Notes under the pieces: model-generated | The model's input: only the letters and a program-made list of their open reading frames with translations | What the model was told of the DNA's origin: nothing | The model's database searches: none | Made by a program: the position numbers and the translations under genes | Shown here: one piece after another, positions 51,413 through 61,720 of the stretch | Position numbering within the stretch: the stretch's first letter is position 1 | Layout: the number at the start of each line of letters is the position of its first letter | Assembly (NCBI GenBank): GCA_947577075.1 | Contig: CANPTW010000004.1 | Location: 29,053 to 93,052, forward strand | DNA: 64,000 bases | From: an uncultured Oscillibacter sp. | GTDB taxonomy: Bacteria > Bacillota > Clostridia > Oscillospirales > Oscillospiraceae | Direction: 5' to 3'

Positions 51413-52228
51413 TTGAGCTATCTTTCCCCTAAGGAATTTTTAGAGCGCTACGCCGCCGGAGGGACGGCGAAAACCCAAAAGCCCGCCGGGAAGCTCCTGG
51501 CCCTCTCCGTCCTGGCCGGGGCCCTCATCTCCCTGGGCTGCGCCGCCACCAACACGGCGGTCCACGGCATGGAGAACGTCGGCCTCGCCCGGACGGTTTC
51601 CGGCCTCCTGTTCCCCTTCGGCCTGTGCATGGTCCTCGTCACCGGGGCGGAGCTCTTCACCGGGAACAGCCTCCTGGCCCTCTCCCTGCTGGAGCGCAGG
51701 TGCACCCTTCCCGGCCTTTTGCGGAACTGGTGCCTGGTCTACCTGGGGAACTTCCTGGGGGCCCTGCTGGTCGCGGCGGGCTGCGTGTGGTTCGGCCAGC
51801 TGAACTACTCCGCCGGGGGGCTGGCGGTCTACACCATCCGCCTGGCCGCCGGGAAGTGCGGAATTTCCTTCCTGAACGGCTTCGGCCTGGGGATTTTCTG
51901 CAACGTCCTGGTGTGCCTGGGGGTCCTGCTGGCCCTCTCGGCCACGGACGGGGCGGGGCGGCTCATGGGGGCCTTCATTCCGGTCAGCTACTTCGTCCTC
52001 TGCGGCTTCGAGCACTGCGTGGCGAACATGTACTACATCGCCGCCGGGCTGCTGGCGATGCGGAATCCCCAGTACCTCCAGCTGGCCCGGGAGGCCGGGG
52101 TGGACCTCTCCGCCCTGACGGTCCCCAATTTCCTCCTGGGCAACCTCCTCCCCGTCACCCTGGGGAACGTCCTGGGTGGCGCGGGACTGGCGGTCCTGCT
52201 CTGGTACGCGCATTTAAAGAAGGACTGA
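51413..52228 (+). CDS. focA: Formate/nitrite transporter family channel (FocA/NirC)
   Basis: A 271-residue membrane channel with six helices. The family blocks are present: GALISLGCAATNTAVHG (helix 1), FPFGLCMVLVTGAELFTGNSL, NWCLVYLGNFLGAL, and FVLCGFEHCVANMYYIAAGLL. These pentameric channels move formate, nitrite or hydrosulfide. Its place behind fhs favours formate. The start is TTG 51413 with GAGGGGTGG upstream; no ATG fits. The N-terminal LSPKEFLERYAAGG matches family starts. A large terminator follows. Confidence 0.92.
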   Translation: MSYLSPKEFLERYAAGGTAKTQKPAGKLLALSVLAGALISLGCAATNTAVHGMENVGLARTVSGLLFPFGLCMVLVTGAELFTGNSLLALSLLERRCTLPGLLRNWCLVYLGNFLGALLVAAGCVWFGQLNYSAGGLAVYTIRLAAGKCGISFLNGFGLGIFCNVLVCLGVLLALSATDGAGRLMGAFIPVSYFVLCGFEHCVANMYYIAAGLLAMRNPQYLQLAREAGVDLSALTVPNFLLGNLLPVTLGNVLGGAGLAVLLWYAHLKKD

Positions 52229-52233
52229 ACGAA

Positions 52234-52268
52234 CACCGAGCCGGGAGGCGACGCCTCCCGGCTCGGTG
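52234..52268 (+). terminator. Terminator after the formate channel gene
   Basis: CACCGAGCCGGGAG (52234-52247) pairs perfectly with 52255-52268 around GCGACGC. Only ATTTC follows, so its strength rests on the long stem. Confidence 0.75.
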
Positions 52269-52362
52269 CATTTCGGGTCTGTTCACATAAACCAAATGTG
52301 TGTGCGGGTTTCCGAGCAAAATTTGCCGGAAAGACGTGCGTTTGGGCTTATGGGAACAGGCC

Positions 52363-52524
52363 CTAGAGCAGTTCTCTAAAATAATGAGAAAAAAGGAAGC
52401 GAGGGCGGGAATTGCAGGGCAAGGCGGAGGACGCAGGCGGGCTGGCGCCCGTCAAGGACGACAACGCGGCCATGCAATTTCCGAACCGCTGAACTTTTCT
52501 CAGTATTTTTGAGAAGTGCTCTAG
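52363..52524. mobile_element. 162-bp MITE-like element with 30-bp imperfect terminal inverted repeats
   Basis: The ends are CTAGAGCAGTTCTCTAAAAT... (52363-52392) and its inverse (52495-52524), matching at 27 of 30 positions. The interior is GC-rich and encodes nothing convincing. No transposase is present, so it would move in trans. CTAG at the right edge provides the TAG stop of the minus-strand gene ending at 52521. Bases 52269-52362 hold no gene that I can see. Confidence 0.6.
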
Positions 52525-53153
52525 TTGTAGGAAGAAGACGCGCCCTGCTCCAGCTTCACCCGGGCGATCTCATTCCCTTCCTTATCACGGCCCACCACCT
52601 GGGGCAGTCTGTAGTCGGCGGCGTTGGCGTTTGTATAGGAACAGAGGAAGTACCGCCGCCCGTCCTCCTCAATCCATTCCCCGGTCTTGGAGGCAATCCA
52701 CATGTCCGAGTCCGCATCGCCCGCAATGGTCCATTGGACGTTCAGCTCGGTGATGTCCGGGTCGTCCACCCTGCCGAAAACGTAGATCACCGACCTCGCC
52801 CCCCAGTTCAAAAACCATGTACCGCCGTGGATCGGGGACTCTTCCGTACAGTCCACCACCCTGCCGAAGCCACTCATCCAGCCATACAGCGTCAGGCGGG
52901 CCCCGCTGAGCATGACGATGTTTTCACTCTTAGTCAGATAGGCCACAAAGTCCCAGTGGAAGCTCGGGTCCCAGTCCCGCCGGACCACCTCAGTCCGTCC
53001 TGTGCCCATCAGCTCCTCGTTATGGCGGACGGCCTGGATGGGGAACAGGAGGCCCACCACAAAAATCCGGTTCACCAGGAACAGCGCGGCCGCTGCGATA
53101 AGGACCCGCCGCAGGGCCCGCCTCTTTCGGGAGAGCGTTTTTGTCTTCTTCAT
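52521..53153 (-). CDS. Membrane-anchored hypothetical protein in PadR operon
   Basis: A 210-residue protein with a basic N-terminus (KKTKTLSRKRRALRRV), one membrane helix (about 17-37, VLIAAAALFLVNRIFVVGLLFP) and an extracytoplasmic domain rich in Trp and Tyr (GGTWFLNWGARSVIYVFGRVDDPDITELNVQWTI). Function not recognised. ATG 53153 overlaps the upstream stop (ATGA), so it is the third, coupled gene of padR-HAAS-this. Its stop TAG lies in the inverted repeat of a MITE-like element, so the native C-terminus (here GASSSYN) may have been changed by insertion. Confidence 0.75.
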   Translation of the reverse strand: MKKTKTLSRKRRALRRVLIAAAALFLVNRIFVVGLLFPIQAVRHNEELMGTGRTEVVRRDWDPSFHWDFVAYLTKSENIVMLSGARLTLYGWMSGFGRVVDCTEESPIHGGTWFLNWGARSVIYVFGRVDDPDITELNVQWTIAGDADSDMWIASKTGEWIEEDGRRYFLCSYTNANAADYRLPQVVGRDKEGNEIARVKLEQGASSSYN

Positions 53154-53887
53154 AGCGTTCCCTCTCCTCCCGGCAGGGGCACCTCCAGCCGGATAGTCTC
53201 CCCAATGGCCCGGCACTCCCAGACCACATAGGTGTCGCCCGGCTCCACCGAAGTCCATCGGGCAACACATGCCGCCCCGTAGCTCCCCGTGCCCCCGCTG
53301 CCGTTTCCCGTCGCCTCGCCCCGCTGGTTAAAAAGACGGCTCCTGGCGTTCAGGTCCCCCGCCACAATGCCGAAGGGCAGCCGGTCATACATGCAGGCCA
53401 GCACCATGGCCGTCCGCCGGCCCTCCTTTTCCCCCACGGACACCCGGTAGATCCTCAGCACATCGTTTCCCACTTCCGCCCGGATGTCCAGGTCCTCCGT
53501 GGCCTCCACGTTCTTCAGCTTGTCGGCGGCAATTGTCGTGGGCGGGCTGATCCTGACCGCCAGGCTGTCCCAGGCGTTGGACAGCAGCCCAATCCCAAGC
53601 AGCGCCTGAATACACACCACCGCCGTCAAAACCACCGCCGCCCGGCCCAGCCACAGCCAGCCCTTTCCCCGGTACTGCCTGGCCATCTCCCGGCCGATCT
53701 CCGCCGGGTTCCCCATGGCCTCCAGGCACCGCTCTTCCGCCCTTGCCGCCTCCCAGCCCCGTTCCAGCATGGGCTCCATCCGGTCCTCCAGATGCTCCTC
53801 CAGCTCCCGCAGAACGGCCTCCCGCTCCTCCGCCGTCAGCCGCCCCAGGGGCGCCAGCACCTGGTCCAAAAACTCCCGCCGGGTCAT
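53150..53887 (-). CDS. HAAS/DUF1700-like membrane protein
   Basis: A 245-residue protein. The N-terminal helical part (MTRREFLDQVLAPLGRLTAEEREAVLRELEEHLEDRM then MGNPAEIGREMARQYRG) is the HAAS/DUF1700 signature often encoded next to PadR regulators. One membrane helix (about 82-103) and an extracytoplasmic beta-rich domain follow. Start ATG 53887 overlaps the padR stop. In such operons the protein is thought to act with the PadR regulator in envelope-stress or signalling; the exact role is unknown. Confidence 0.8.
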   Translation of the reverse strand: MTRREFLDQVLAPLGRLTAEEREAVLRELEEHLEDRMEPMLERGWEAARAEERCLEAMGNPAEIGREMARQYRGKGWLWLGRAAVVLTAVVCIQALLGIGLLSNAWDSLAVRISPPTTIAADKLKNVEATEDLDIRAEVGNDVLRIYRVSVGEKEGRRTAMVLACMYDRLPFGIVAGDLNARSRLFNQRGEATGNGSGGTGSYGAACVARWTSVEPGDTYVVWECRAIGETIRLEVPLPGGEGTL

Positions 53888-54222
53888 ACCGGCTCCACCC
53901 CCGCGCCGCCCCGGAGCACGGCGTCCACCGCCCCGGCGTAGCGCTTCCAGCTCCGCTCCTCCTCCCGAAGGGCCTCCCGGCCCTTCCGGGTCAGGTGATA
54001 ATACTTCCGCTCCCGCCCCGTGGGGGCCTCCTTCCGATAGGCCTCCACAAAGCCCTCCTGCTCCAGCCCGTGGAGAACGGGGTACAGCGTTCCCTCCTTC
54101 ATGTCGAACACATGGTTGGACCGCCGGGCCAGCTCGATGATCATCTGATAGCCGTACATGTCCTCCCCTCCCAATAAAGACAGCGCCAGCAGGCGGGTGT
54201 GCTCCATGGCCTTCTTCTTCAT
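53884..54222 (-). CDS. PadR-family transcriptional regulator
   Basis: A 112-residue winged-helix protein: LLALSLLGGEDMYGYQMIIELARRS, then FDMKEGTLYPVLHGLEQEGFVEAYRKE and RERKYYHLTRKGREAL, with a C-terminal dimerisation helix. It heads a three-gene operon with ATGA overlaps, and a dyad over its own -10 suggests autorepression. SD AAAGGAGG precedes ATG 54222. Confidence 0.93.
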   Translation of the reverse strand: MKKKAMEHTRLLALSLLGGEDMYGYQMIIELARRSNHVFDMKEGTLYPVLHGLEQEGFVEAYRKEAPTGRERKYYHLTRKGREALREEERSWKRYAGAVDAVLRGGAGVEPV

Positions 54223-54257
54223 AAGCGGCCTCCTTTATACCTAGAATTTCTATGCTT

Positions 54258-54286
54258 ATTATACATAGTATCACGAGGTATGTCAA
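54258..54286 (-). promoter_or_regulatory. padR promoter with operator-like dyad
   Basis: Minus strand: -35 TTGACA (54281-54286), 17 bases, -10 TATAAT (54258-54263), a full consensus match. CTATG-N9-CATAG (54250-54268) straddles the -10 and is a plausible PadR binding site. Confidence 0.85.
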
Positions 54287-54352
54287 GCCCCTGTGGGCAC
54301 AAACCGTTCTCCGGGTTTGGAAAAAACTCTGTCCTTCTCCCGAGATCTGTGC

Positions 54353-54358
54353 TATAAT
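54353..54358 (+). promoter_or_regulatory. -10 element for leaderless mutY mRNA
   Basis: TATAAT at 54353-54358 ends six bases before ATG 54365, so transcription should begin at or next to the A of the start codon. The -35 region is weak. No Shine-Dalgarno precedes the ATG. Confidence 0.55.
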
Positions 54359-54364
54359 CTCCCC

Positions 54365-55531
54365 ATGAACGAAAACGCTATGAAACTATCCCGGCTCCCC
54401 CCTCCGCTGCTGGCATGGTACCGGGGGAACGCCAGGGACCTCCCCTGGCGAAGCACACAGGACCCCTACCGGATATGGGTTTCGGAGATCATGCTCCAGC
54501 AGACCCGTGTGGCGGCGGTGCTGGGCTACTACGCCCGGTTTTTGGAGTCCTTCCCCACGGTGGAGGCCCTGGCCTCCGCCCCCGAGGAAGCGCTGATGAA
54601 GCTCTGGGAGGGCCTGGGCTATTACAGCCGGGCCCGGAACCTCCAGCGGGCGGCCCGGCTGGTGGCGGACCGGGGCGGCTTCCCCGACACGTATGCGGGC
54701 CTCCTGAAGCTCCCCGGCATCGGGGACTACACCGCCGCCGCCATCGCCTCCGCGGCCTTTGCCCGGCGGGAGGCCGCCGTGGACGGCAACGTCCTCCGGG
54801 TCGTCACCCGCCTGACGGACGACCACAGCGACATTGCCGCCCCCCGGACGAAACAGAACATCCGCGCCCGGGTCCAGGAGATCTTCCCGGAGGCGGAGGC
54901 GGACGTGCGGATCTTCAACCAGTCCCTCATGGAGCTGGGGGCCACGGTCTGCGTGCCGGGCGGCCCGCCGAAATGCCTCCTCTGTCCCGTCCGGGAGCTC
55001 TGCCTGGGCCGGGAGCGGGGCACGGCGGAGCGCCTGCCCGTCAAGGCCCCGCAGAAATCCCGCCGGGTGGAGGAAAAGACCGTCTTCCTCCTCCTCCGGG
55101 AGGGGGAGGCCGCCCTGCGGAAGCGCCCGGCCTCCGGCCTGCTGGCGGGGCTGTGGGAGTTCCCCAACGTGGAAGGGGCCCTGGACGAGCCCGCCGCCGC
55201 GGCCGCGGTCCGGGCCTGGGGCCTGGCGCCCAGGGCCTGGCGAAACCGCCTGACGGCCAGGCACATCTTCAGCCATGCGGAATGGCACATGACCTGCTAC
55301 ACCCTGGAGGTCCGGGGCCGGGGGCCGGAGGGCTTCGTCTGGGTGGACAATCTGGAACAGCACGCCGTGCCCGCGGCCTTCGCCCGCTGCCGGGAGGAGG
55401 CGGAGCGGGCGCTGGGAGAACAGGAGAACGAGCATGGCATTTTGGAAGAAGAGCGAGGACCCCTGGGACCAAAAGCCGGAAAAACGCCGGGAACCCAGGG
55501 AGGAGAAGGCTCCGCAAGCAAATCCCCTTGA
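54365..55531 (+). CDS. mutY: A/G-specific adenine DNA glycosylase MutY
   Basis: A 388-residue base-excision repair enzyme that removes adenine opposite 8-oxoguanine. It has N-terminal catalytic Glu region (WVSEIMLQQTRVAAVLGYY), helix-hairpin-helix (LLKLPGIGDYTAAAIASAAF), catalytic Asp (VDGNVLRV), a 4Fe-4S loop (CVPGGPPKCLLCPVRELC, spacing C-x7-C-x2-C-x5-C), and a C-terminal NUDIX-like domain (GLLAGLWEFPNVEG, HIFSHAEWHMTCY). The last 32 residues are read from DNA that also encodes the next gene's start (98-base overlap) and look non-conserved. The start appears leaderless. It diverges from padR. Confidence 0.93.
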   Translation: MNENAMKLSRLPPPLLAWYRGNARDLPWRSTQDPYRIWVSEIMLQQTRVAAVLGYYARFLESFPTVEALASAPEEALMKLWEGLGYYSRARNLQRAARLVADRGGFPDTYAGLLKLPGIGDYTAAAIASAAFARREAAVDGNVLRVVTRLTDDHSDIAAPRTKQNIRARVQEIFPEAEADVRIFNQSLMELGATVCVPGGPPKCLLCPVRELCLGRERGTAERLPVKAPQKSRRVEEKTVFLLLREGEAALRKRPASGLLAGLWEFPNVEGALDEPAAAAAVRAWGLAPRAWRNRLTARHIFSHAEWHMTCYTLEVRGRGPEGFVWVDNLEQHAVPAAFARCREEAERALGEQENEHGILEEERGPLGPKAGKTPGTQGGEGSASKSP

Positions 55532-55901
55532 CAGCCTGAAGCAGTGGAACGAGGGCCGCAGGGCCAGGGCCAAGGAAAAGGAGGAGGCCAGGCGCCTCCC
55601 CCCGGAGCCCTGCCCCTGGTGCGGCAGGGAGATGGAGCAGGGCTTTTTAACGGGCGGGCGGGACGCTGTCCGCTGGTATCCCGGCGTCTACAAGTTTGAC
55701 CCCATCCGGGGCCTGGACGCCATCAATCGAATCGACGTGCTGGACGAGGGCGGCATCTGGGGCGGCTTTTATAAGACCGCCTGGCTCTGCCGGGACTGCA
55801 AGAAAGCGGTCTTCGACATGCCGGAGCCATATACGGATGATCCCTTCGCCCCCCAGGCGGAGAAGGAAGAAACAAAAGAGGAGGAAGAGAGCGCGGAATA
55901 A
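55434..55901 (+). CDS. Zinc-ribbon-like protein (DUF6487-type)
   Basis: A 155-residue soluble protein with a charged N-terminal tail (KKSEDPWDQKPEKRREPREEK), then CPWCGREMEQGFLTGG and a matching CRDC about 65 residues later, forming a split zinc ribbon. The middle (YPGVYKFDPIRGLDAINRID) is unusual for the family, and the end is acidic. AGGAG lies 7 bases before ATG 55434, inside mutY. Resembles DUF6487 proteins, whose role is unknown. Confidence 0.78.
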   Translation: MAFWKKSEDPWDQKPEKRREPREEKAPQANPLDSLKQWNEGRRARAKEKEEARRLPPEPCPWCGREMEQGFLTGGRDAVRWYPGVYKFDPIRGLDAINRIDVLDEGGIWGGFYKTAWLCRDCKKAVFDMPEPYTDDPFAPQAEKEETKEEEESAE

Positions 55902-55932
55902 TCTGTCGGATTCGATCGCTCTTTGTATATTT

Positions 55933-56520
55933 ATGGCGAAATTATACTTTAAGTACGGGGCCATGGGCTCCAGCAAGTCCGCCAACGCCCTGATGGCCCG
56001 CTTCAACTACGAGGAGCGGGGCCAGAAGGCCCTGATGGTGAAGCCCCGGATGGACTCCCGGGACGGGGATCACATGGTCTACTCCCGCATCGGCCTGAAA
56101 TACCCCTGCGTCTACTTCGACGAGATGCAGAAGATGTCCGTCATGGAGCTTCAGCAGAACGCCTGCATCATCGTGGACGAGGCCCAGTTTTTGACGAAGG
56201 AGGAGGTCATGTACCTGGTGGACGTGGTGGACCAGCAGGACATTCCCGTCATGTGCTACGGGCTCCGCTCCGACTTCAAGGGGGACCTCTTTCCCGGGAG
56301 CCACGCCCTGCTGATCATGGCGGACAAGATCGAGGAGGTCAAGACCATCTGCTGGTGCGGCAAAAAGGCCACCTTCAACGCCCGCTTCGACAGGCACGGC
56401 CATGTGCTGAAGGAGGGGAAACAGGTGGTCCTGGGGGCCAACGACCAGTATATCGGCCTCTGCCGCCGCCACTGGATGGAGGGCAACCTCGGCCCGGACT
56501 TCGACGTGGGGGTCCTATGA
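55933..56520 (+). CDS. tdk: Thymidine kinase (type II)
   Basis: A 195-residue cytoplasmic salvage enzyme that phosphorylates thymidine. Key parts are the P-loop YGAMGSSKSANAL, Walker B IIVDEAQFLTKEEV, lasso/substrate region GLRSDFKGDLFPGS, and zinc ligands CWCGKKATFNAR and GLCRRHW. The P-loop has Ser where the GK Gly is normally found (GSSKS), a variant I believe also occurs in other clostridial enzymes. ATG 55933 has no Shine-Dalgarno, but the MAKLYFKYGAM start is standard. The radical SAM gene overlaps its stop (ATGA). Confidence 0.93.
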   Translation: MAKLYFKYGAMGSSKSANALMARFNYEERGQKALMVKPRMDSRDGDHMVYSRIGLKYPCVYFDEMQKMSVMELQQNACIIVDEAQFLTKEEVMYLVDVVDQQDIPVMCYGLRSDFKGDLFPGSHALLIMADKIEEVKTICWCGKKATFNARFDRHGHVLKEGKQVVLGANDQYIGLCRRHWMEGNLGPDFDVGVL

Positions 56521-57389
56521 CCTGCACGCTGTGCCCCCGGAGCTGCCGGGCGGAGCGGACGCCGGACCGCCCCGGCGGCGTGTGCGGCATGCCCTCCCTC
56601 CCCGTGGTGGCCCGGGCCATGCTCCACCGGTGGGAGGAGCCCTGCCTGGTGGGGGAGCATGGAGCCGGGGCCGTCTTCTTCTCCGGCTGCAATCTCCGTT
56701 GCGGCTACTGCCAGAACAAGCCCATCTCCCAGGGCGGCGTGGGGAAGCCCGTCTCCGTCTCCCGCCTCCGGGAGATTTTCCGGGAGCTCACCGCCCGGGG
56801 CGCGGCCTGCCTGGATCTGGTGACTCCCACCCACTTCGCCCCTGCCGTCCTGAAGGCCCTGGGAGAGGAGCCCTGGCCCGTCCCGGTGGTCTGGAACTGC
56901 GGCGGGTACGAAAGCGTATCCACTTTACAGCAGCTGGAGGGCAAGGTCCAGGTCTACCTGCCCGACCTGAAATACGCCCTGCCGGGCCCCGCCGGGCGGT
57001 ATTCCGCCGCCCCGGATTATTTTGACCGCGCCGCCCCGGCGATTTTGGAGATGTTCCGCCAGACGGGGCCTTACCGGATGGAACACGGACTTCTGAAGTC
57101 CGGCGTGCTGATCCGCCATCTCCTCCTCCCCGGGGAGCTGGAGAACACCCGCCGCTGTCTCGACTGGGTTGCGAGGACCTTCCGCCCCGGAGACGTGCTC
57201 TTCTCCCTCATGAGCCAGTACACCCCCCAGCCGGGGGCCGAAGGGAATCTCCGCCGCCATGTGACCCGGGCGGAGTACCGGGCGGCGGCGGAGTACATGG
57301 CAAACTGCGGCATTGCAGACGGCTACACCCAGGAGCGCACCTCCGCCAGGGAGGAGTACACCCCGGATTTCGACCTGTCGGGAGTCTGA
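56517..57389 (+). CDS. Radical SAM protein, PflX-like
   Basis: A 290-residue radical SAM enzyme: the CxxxCxxC cluster site is CNLRCGYC in FFSGCNLRCGYCQN. An extra N-terminal Cys set (CTLCPRSCRAER ... GGVCG) resembles COG1313/PflX proteins. The fold continues with LDLVTPTHFAPAVLKAL, VYLPDLKYA and VLIRHLLLPG. These proteins are related to glycyl-radical activases, but their substrate is not established. Translationally coupled to tdk by a 4-base overlap; a strong terminator follows. Confidence 0.88.
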   Translation: MTCTLCPRSCRAERTPDRPGGVCGMPSLPVVARAMLHRWEEPCLVGEHGAGAVFFSGCNLRCGYCQNKPISQGGVGKPVSVSRLREIFRELTARGAACLDLVTPTHFAPAVLKALGEEPWPVPVVWNCGGYESVSTLQQLEGKVQVYLPDLKYALPGPAGRYSAAPDYFDRAAPAILEMFRQTGPYRMEHGLLKSGVLIRHLLLPGELENTRRCLDWVARTFRPGDVLFSLMSQYTPQPGAEGNLRRHVTRAEYRAAAEYMANCGIADGYTQERTSAREEYTPDFDLSGV

Positions 57390-57391
57390 CA

Positions 57392-57424
57392 AAAAGCCCC
57401 GTGAGCCAAGCTCACGGGGCTTTT
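57392..57424. terminator. Bidirectional terminator between radical SAM and ferredoxin genes
   Basis: AAAAGCCCCGTGAGC (57392-57406) pairs perfectly with GCTCACGGGGCTTTT (57410-57424) around CAA. It has T-runs on both strands and serves both convergent transcripts. Confidence 0.92.
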
Positions 57425-57445
57425 ATGTATCCCTTTTGCAGTAAA

Positions 57446-57619
57446 TTACTCCTCGGGGACGATGGCGCCGTTGGGGCAGGTGTCGCTGCAAGAACCGCAG
57501 TCCAGGCAGGCGGCAGCGTCGATGACGTAGGAATCATCGCCCTGGCTGATGGCGCCGGCGGGGCAGGCGTCAGAGCAGGCGCCGCAGCTCACACAGGCAG
57601 ACGTGATCTTATAGGCCAT
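57446..57619 (-). CDS. 2[4Fe-4S] ferredoxin
   Basis: A 57-residue clostridial ferredoxin: two CxxCxxCxxxCP motifs, CVSCGACSDACP and CLDCGSCSDTCP, in tandem halves. It is a low-potential electron carrier for pyruvate oxidoreductase, hydrogenase and radical enzymes. GGAGG lies 8 bases before ATG 57619; the longer frame to 57700 is not needed. It is monocistronic, with its own promoter and terminator. Confidence 0.97.
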   Translation of the reverse strand: MAYKITSACVSCGACSDACPAGAISQGDDSYVIDAAACLDCGSCSDTCPNGAIVPEE

Positions 57620-57649
57620 GGGTAGCACCTCCATTAGAATTGTATCCCC

Positions 57650-57677
57650 ATTGTAGCATACTCTGGGAAAAAAGCAA
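57650..57677 (-). promoter_or_regulatory. Ferredoxin promoter
   Basis: Minus strand: -35 TTGCTT (57672-57677), 16 bases, -10 TACAAT (57650-57655). Confidence 0.7.
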
Positions 57678-57734
57678 GAGCTATGTGAAACCCCTGACAA
57701 AAAATTTTTGCCGTTTACAATTTGTTTTCACAAA

Positions 57735-57819
57735 CGTCAAAGAAAGTCAAAGATTCCCCCTTGACATTTCCCGGAGAGGTGCTATACTGGCATCATCCAA
57801 AACATCAAAGATAGTCAAA
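57735..57819 (+). promoter_or_regulatory. ctsR promoter flanked by two CtsR operators
   Basis: -35 TTGACA (57761-57766), 16 bases, -10 TATACT (57783-57788). CtsR heptad repeats lie on both sides: CGTCAAA-GAA-AGTCAAA (57735-57751) and CATCAAA-GAT-AGTCAAA (57803-57819), followed at once by another GTCAAAGG. This fits autorepression of the heat-shock operon. Confidence 0.92.
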
Positions 57820-57837
57820 GTCAAAGGAGGCGCTCCC

Positions 57838-58290
57838 ATGGGAATTTCCGATTTGATCGCCGGCTTTTTGCAGGACTGCCTGGACGAAACGGGAGACGGC
57901 GTGCTGGAGGTCCAGCGGGGGGAGCTGGCCCAGCGGTTCAACTGCGTGCCCAGCCAGATCAACTATGTGATGTCCACCCGCTTCTCCCCCGAGCGGGGCT
58001 ACATTGTGGAGAGCCGCCGGGGCGGCAACGGGTACATCCGCATCACCCGGGTCCGGGTGGACCGGGAGACGCTTTTGATGCACGTCATCAACTCCCTGGG
58101 GAACCGGGTGGACCTGCCCTCGGCCCGGGCCATCCTGGGGAATCTGGCGGAATCCGGCGCGCTGGAGGAATCCCTGGCCCGGACGCTGCTGGCCGCCGTG
58201 GGCGACAAGGCCCTGGGGGCCGTGCCCCGGGACCTCCGGGACCAGGTCCGGGCGGACGTCCTGAAAAACGTCCTGATTCTCCAGGTCTAG
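57838..58290 (+). CDS. ctsR: Stress regulator CtsR
   Basis: A 150-residue repressor of class III heat-shock genes. The winged helix (GELAQRFNCVPSQINYVMSTRFSPERGYIVESRRGGNGYIRITRV) has the heat-sensing Gly-rich wing RRGGNGYI. A C-terminal dimer domain follows. Start ATG 57838 has AAAGGAGG upstream; earlier ATGs lie within the operator region. It represses its own operon through the boxes at 57735-57819. Upstream bases 57678-57734 hold no gene. Confidence 0.95.
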   Translation: MGISDLIAGFLQDCLDETGDGVLEVQRGELAQRFNCVPSQINYVMSTRFSPERGYIVESRRGGNGYIRITRVRVDRETLLMHVINSLGNRVDLPSARAILGNLAESGALEESLARTLLAAVGDKALGAVPRDLRDQVRADVLKNVLILQV

Positions 58291-58366
58291 CGGCTCATAG
58301 AATAGAGCGGGCCCCGGTTTCCATTTGTCAGTCAAAAAACATTTGCGATATACAGGAGGTTTTATT

Positions 58367-58834
58367 ATGAAATGCGAACATTGTGGCAAGAATGAAGTCA
58401 CCTTTGTTTACCAGAGCAACGTCAACGGCCAGGTCACCGAGAAGCACCTGTGCGCCGAGTGCGCCGAGAAGCTGGGCTATACCCAGCGCCTGGCGGCCTA
58501 CAGCCAGCGGATGACCCGGAACCTCTTCGGCGGCGGGCTGTTCGAGGATTTCTTCACCCCCGTCCCCTCCCTGCTGGGCGGCCTGAGCCGCATGCTGGAG
58601 AATCCCTTTGACGACTTCTTCGCCGATATGCCCGCCCTGGGGGCCCCGGCGGAGGCCAAGCAGGAAGCTCCGAAGTCCCAGGACACCCTGCTGGAGCAGG
58701 AGGAGCAGAACAAGATCTCCCGAGAGCGGCAACTCAACGCCCTGCGGATGGAGATGCAAAAGGCCGTCAGCGAGGAGAAGTTCGAGCGGGCGGCGGAGCT
58801 CCGGGACCAGATCCACAGCATGGAACAGAACTGA
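58367..58834 (+). CDS. mcsA: CtsR modulator McsA-like zinc protein
   Basis: A 155-residue protein with two CxxC pairs (CEHCGKNEVTF, CAECAEKLGY), a linker, and a C-terminal UVR motif (RQLNALRMEMQKAVSEEKFERAAELRDQIHSM). In Bacillus, McsA activates the protein-arginine kinase McsB; here no mcsB gene lies between mcsA and clpC. McsA may thus act directly on ClpC through its UVR motif (inference). SD AGGAGG precedes ATG 58367. Confidence 0.9.
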   Translation: MKCEHCGKNEVTFVYQSNVNGQVTEKHLCAECAEKLGYTQRLAAYSQRMTRNLFGGGLFEDFFTPVPSLLGGLSRMLENPFDDFFADMPALGAPAEAKQEAPKSQDTLLEQEEQNKISRERQLNALRMEMQKAVSEEKFERAAELRDQIHSMEQN

Positions 58835-58867
58835 AACCAAAGCTTCACGAAAGGAAGTGTACCGCAT

Positions 58868-61342
<2,475 letters not shown>

Positions 61343-61351
61343 GCAAAGTCA

Positions 61352-61380
61352 AAGGCCCCGCCGGAACGGCGGGGCCTTGT
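61352..61380. terminator. Terminator after clpC
   Basis: AAGGCCCCGCCG (61352-61363) pairs perfectly with 61367-61378 around GAA, followed by GT. On the minus strand TTTGACTTTG follows. It also lies inside the convergent ORF 61032-61688. Confidence 0.85.
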
Positions 61381-61720
61381 CCTGCCCTCAAATACTTCTT
61401 TACAAACCGGGAAATCAGCGCCCGGCAGGTCACCATGCGGATGCAGGCGTAAAACGCCTCCGCCTCCTCCGTGCCCTGGCCCGCCGTGGTGGCGTTCCGG
61501 GCGTCCTCCTCCGTCTCCCAGAGGACGAAGTCCGTCCACGTCTCGTCCTGCACATAGTGCTCCCAGGAGAGAAAGCCCCTGGCCTTGGAGATCACCGCGT
61601 CGTGAAGCCGCTGGGTCCGCTCCATGAACTCCTCCGGGGTCACGTTCTTTTTGAGCTTGTAAGAAAAGATCCACGCCGTCTTTGCCATATTCCGGTTCCC
61701 TTCCGTATTCCGTCGGCGTG

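Noticed and set aside
52300..52512. 70-codon plus-strand ORF in the MITE-like element
   Set aside because: No SD or conserved domain; Arg/Gly-rich interior typical of non-coding repeat sequence.
53888..54286. N-terminal extension of the HAAS-like protein (frame open to 54286)
   Set aside because: The extension is a shadow of padR; ATG 53887 overlaps the padR stop as expected for a coupled gene.
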